Assembly (NCBI GenBank): GCA_009779205.1
Contig: WRER01000020.1
Span: 1-8,388 of the forward strand
Source of the DNA: Methanobacteriota archaeon
Lineage (GTDB): Archaea > Halobacteriota > Methanomicrobia > Methanomicrobiales > Methanospirillaceae
DNA length: 8,388 nt
Direction: 5' to 3'
Position 1 is the stretch's first letter; each line of letters opens with the position of its first letter. Under the pieces are notes generated by a model. It saw nothing but the letters and a program-made list of their open reading frames with translations, searched no databases and was not told where the DNA came from. Below, piece after piece: positions 7,801-8,388 of this stretch. Position numbers and translations under genes: made by a program.

Positions 7801-8214
7801 GCCATAGCCAAGCTGAAAGGAAATGAACCCCTGACGATCTCGGATGTGAAGGTGCTTGAGCAGATCCTTTGGAGCGATCTTGGAACCAAGGAGCAGTATG
7901 ATGCACAATATGGTCAGATACCGCTTGGAGAACTGGTTCGCTCCATTGTAGGACTCAGTATGCAGGCAGCAAAAGAGGCATTTTCTACATTTTTGAATGA
8001 CTCTGGGCTAGACAGCCGCCAGATGCATTTTGTGAATCAGATCGTGAATTACATCGTTAAAAACGGTATGATGAAAGATCTTGCCATACTGCTAGAAAGC
8101 CCATTTTCAGATATGGGTGGTGTGGGTGAGATATTTGACGATCGCAAGGTATTGTTTATGGATTTGCGGGCGATGATTGAGCAGATAAATAACAATGCTG
8201 TTGCAATGGCGTAA
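4882..8214 (+). CDS. hsdR: HsdR, Type I restriction endonuclease motor/cleavage subunit
   Basis: HsdR drives ATP-dependent DNA translocation and cuts unmethylated DNA when bound to the HsdM/HsdS core. From ATG 4882 it has 1110 residues, normal for this group. Residues 1-130 form a DUF4145/HEPN-like N-terminal domain (FAVKWMYSVDQ, RKLGNNATH). A helix-rich linker follows to about 190. The PD-(D/E)xK nuclease is at about 195-300: GRADYVLFGDDG with D239 and IEAKR with E254 and K256, then the Gln-containing QQAVLYADF helix. The SF2 helicase follows: Walker A ATGSGKT 368-374, DEAH 468-471, GLTATP 491-496, DTGIDVPE 676-683 and QMIGRGTR 701-708. The remaining ~390 residues are the helical C-terminal domain of the EcoEI HsdR type, which docks to the methyltransferase. 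All key residues are present and no frameshift is visible. It lies 18 bases after the truncated OLD-like gene. Confidence 0.97.
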   Translation: MPTNFDFLTTDPQFASFTDTAVQAELVLSISPAFCATGCRTALEFAVKWMYSVDQSLPEPYDERLAALVGNEEFRDLLPADLFPKITYIRKLGNNATHNPKSVTADQAVLSLKNLHSFMGFVAYCYGTDYQETAFDTSLLNTQKPADPRVTSQPPVQPEVKLDALLTENAERREELTQRRTHQLKQGYAVKPMDFTEEQTRKAYIDVMLEDAGWQRGKNWVDEYPIDEMPNKSGFGRADYVLFGDDGVPLAVIEAKRTSRNVEEGRQQAVLYADFLEKKHGQRPIIFLTNGYETRIWNDNYYPERRVSGIYSKCDLEKEFNKIKDRKPLRGVKVNDKISNRYYQKESIQAVCDAFGERNRRKALLVMATGSGKTRTVISIVDVLIRHGWVKNILFLADRNALVTQAKRAFHNLMPDLSLCNLTENKEDASSRAIFSTYQTMMNCIDDTRDEQGNRLFTLGHFDLIIVDEAHRSIYNRYKDIFTYFDALLIGLTATPKDEIDKNTYEIFDLESGVPTYGYELSQAVQDKYLVDFVSIELELKFMSQGITYNDLTPEEKEEYEKTFSDEDGNLPASIDSSALNEWLFNYDTIKKALDILIKHGQRVDYGTKMGKTIIFAKNHNHAEKILEVWNKEFSDYPPHYCRVIDNYTNYAQSLIDDFSDPKKYPQIAVSVDMLDTGIDVPEILNLVFFKKVFSRAKFWQMIGRGTRICKNLIDGEDKKQFYIFDLCGNFAFFRLSAKGREAGTVSTLRERLFNTKVEMVYKLQELDFQTDELKDYRAEIVRDLVTEIKTLNRDNFSVKQHLRIIDSYQNESDFTTLTYENTLEIAEHIAPLIPPVQDDISAVRFDMLLYQIELALLAGKSYKKAKNDLIKKTRDLSRYATIPAVTAQKETIGQILHNDLLERAGIKDYEDIRIKLRDLIKFIPPEERSRYDTNFTDDVLSEEWNESQLDNDDLANYKKKVNYYILQHQDIPAIAKLKGNEPLTISDVKVLEQILWSDLGTKEQYDAQYGQIPLGELVRSIVGLSMQAAKEAFSTFLNDSGLDSRQMHFVNQIVNYIVKNGMMKDLAILLESPFSDMGGVGEIFDDRKVLFMDLRAMIEQINNNAVAMA

Positions 8215-8230
8215 TTGGTAAAGCCCCCTC

Positions 8231-8246
8231 TGCCTGTTAGCAGGCA
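8231..8246. other. Small hairpin after hsdR
   Basis: TGCCTG (8231-8236) pairs perfectly with CAGGCA (8241-8246) around the loop TTAG, 16 bases after the hsdR stop and between hsdR and a probable convergent gene. The position suits a terminator, but there is no T-run after the stem on either strand, so an intrinsic terminator is poorly supported. Confidence 0.35.
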
Positions 8247-8320
8247 AGCAACTCTATTTGCAGGAAATGAGTACCTGTATGATGATGGTGGACAGACTGC
8301 ATGAACAATCAGCTTGCAGA

Positions 8321-8388
8321 TTACTTGTTCAACATGTACCGCGTATTCTTCCCTCTGCCGACAGTCCGTATCTGATCCTTGTTCAGCA
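8321..8388 (-). CDS. Probable C-terminal end of a convergent minus-strand gene (partial)
   Basis: On the minus strand the frame entering from the window edge reads LNKDQIRTVGRGKNTRYML, then NK and a stop (complement of TTA at 8321-8323). The pattern of a short beta-hairpin ending in VGRGxxTRYxL is common at the very end of winged-helix domains, including those on the C-terminal side of AlbA/ATP-binding and Fic-type regulators. If real, it is a regulator-like gene converging on hsdR. Only 22 codons are visible and the identification rests on that motif, so a chance frame cannot be excluded. Confidence 0.4.
   Translation of the reverse strand, partial: LNKDQIRTVGRGKNTRYMLNK

Noticed and set aside
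8267..8388. Plus-strand open frame from ATG 8267 to the window end
   Set aside because: Composition (runs of Met, Cys-rich) resembles no protein I know, and the minus-strand frame gives a more convincing protein end over the same bases.
1..8388. CRISPR array, tRNA or rRNA
   Set aside because: No regularly spaced direct repeats, tRNA cloverleaf or rRNA-like sequence was seen by eye on either strand.

Overview
The window is a defence locus built on a Type I restriction-modification (hsd) operon, read almost entirely on the + strand. Ribosome binding sites of the AAGGAG type, an IS66-family scar, base composition around the mid-40s % G+C by eye, and HsdM/HsdR sequences of the style seen in gut Clostridia suggest a Firmicutes (Clostridia) chromosome. 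That placement is an inference; there is no rRNA or housekeeping gene to confirm it.

Layout: (1) 1-1280, hsdM, the N6-adenine methyltransferase subunit, cut at its 5' end by the window edge. (2) 1281-1402, an intergenic stretch with two strong tandem hairpins that look like a REP/MITE-type repeat. (3) 1403-2429, apparently a broken YhcG/DUF1016 (PDDEXK nuclease) gene. Its N-terminal ~72 codons survive at 1403-1621 and a 38-codon ORF resembling its C-terminal tail survives at 2313-2429. Between them sits an AT-rich gene for an unrecognised 209-residue protein (1656-2285). (4) 2422-3627, a complete hsdS with two target-recognition domains. (5) 3649-3866, the C-terminal end of an IS66 transposase carrying one frameshift. 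(6) 3856-4863, the C-terminal part (Walker B, H-switch and TOPRIM regions) of an OLD-like AAA/TOPRIM nuclease that lacks its Walker A half. (7) 4882-8214, a complete hsdR motor/nuclease subunit. (8) 8215-8388, a convergent intergenic region with a small hairpin and, probably, the last 22 codons of a gene on the minus strand.

How the genes work together: HsdM and HsdS form the methyltransferase that protects the host target site, and HsdR adds ATP-driven translocation and cleavage of unmodified DNA. All three subunits appear intact in the visible part, so the core system is plausibly active. The spaces between hsdM, hsdS and hsdR, which in related loci hold accessory defence genes, are here scarred. 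One accessory gene (YhcG-like) seems to have been split or replaced by another (the 209-residue protein), and a second (the OLD-like nuclease) has been beheaded next to an IS66 remnant. The main point of interest is this turnover of accessory genes inside a preserved hsd frame, together with the unrecognised 209-residue protein.
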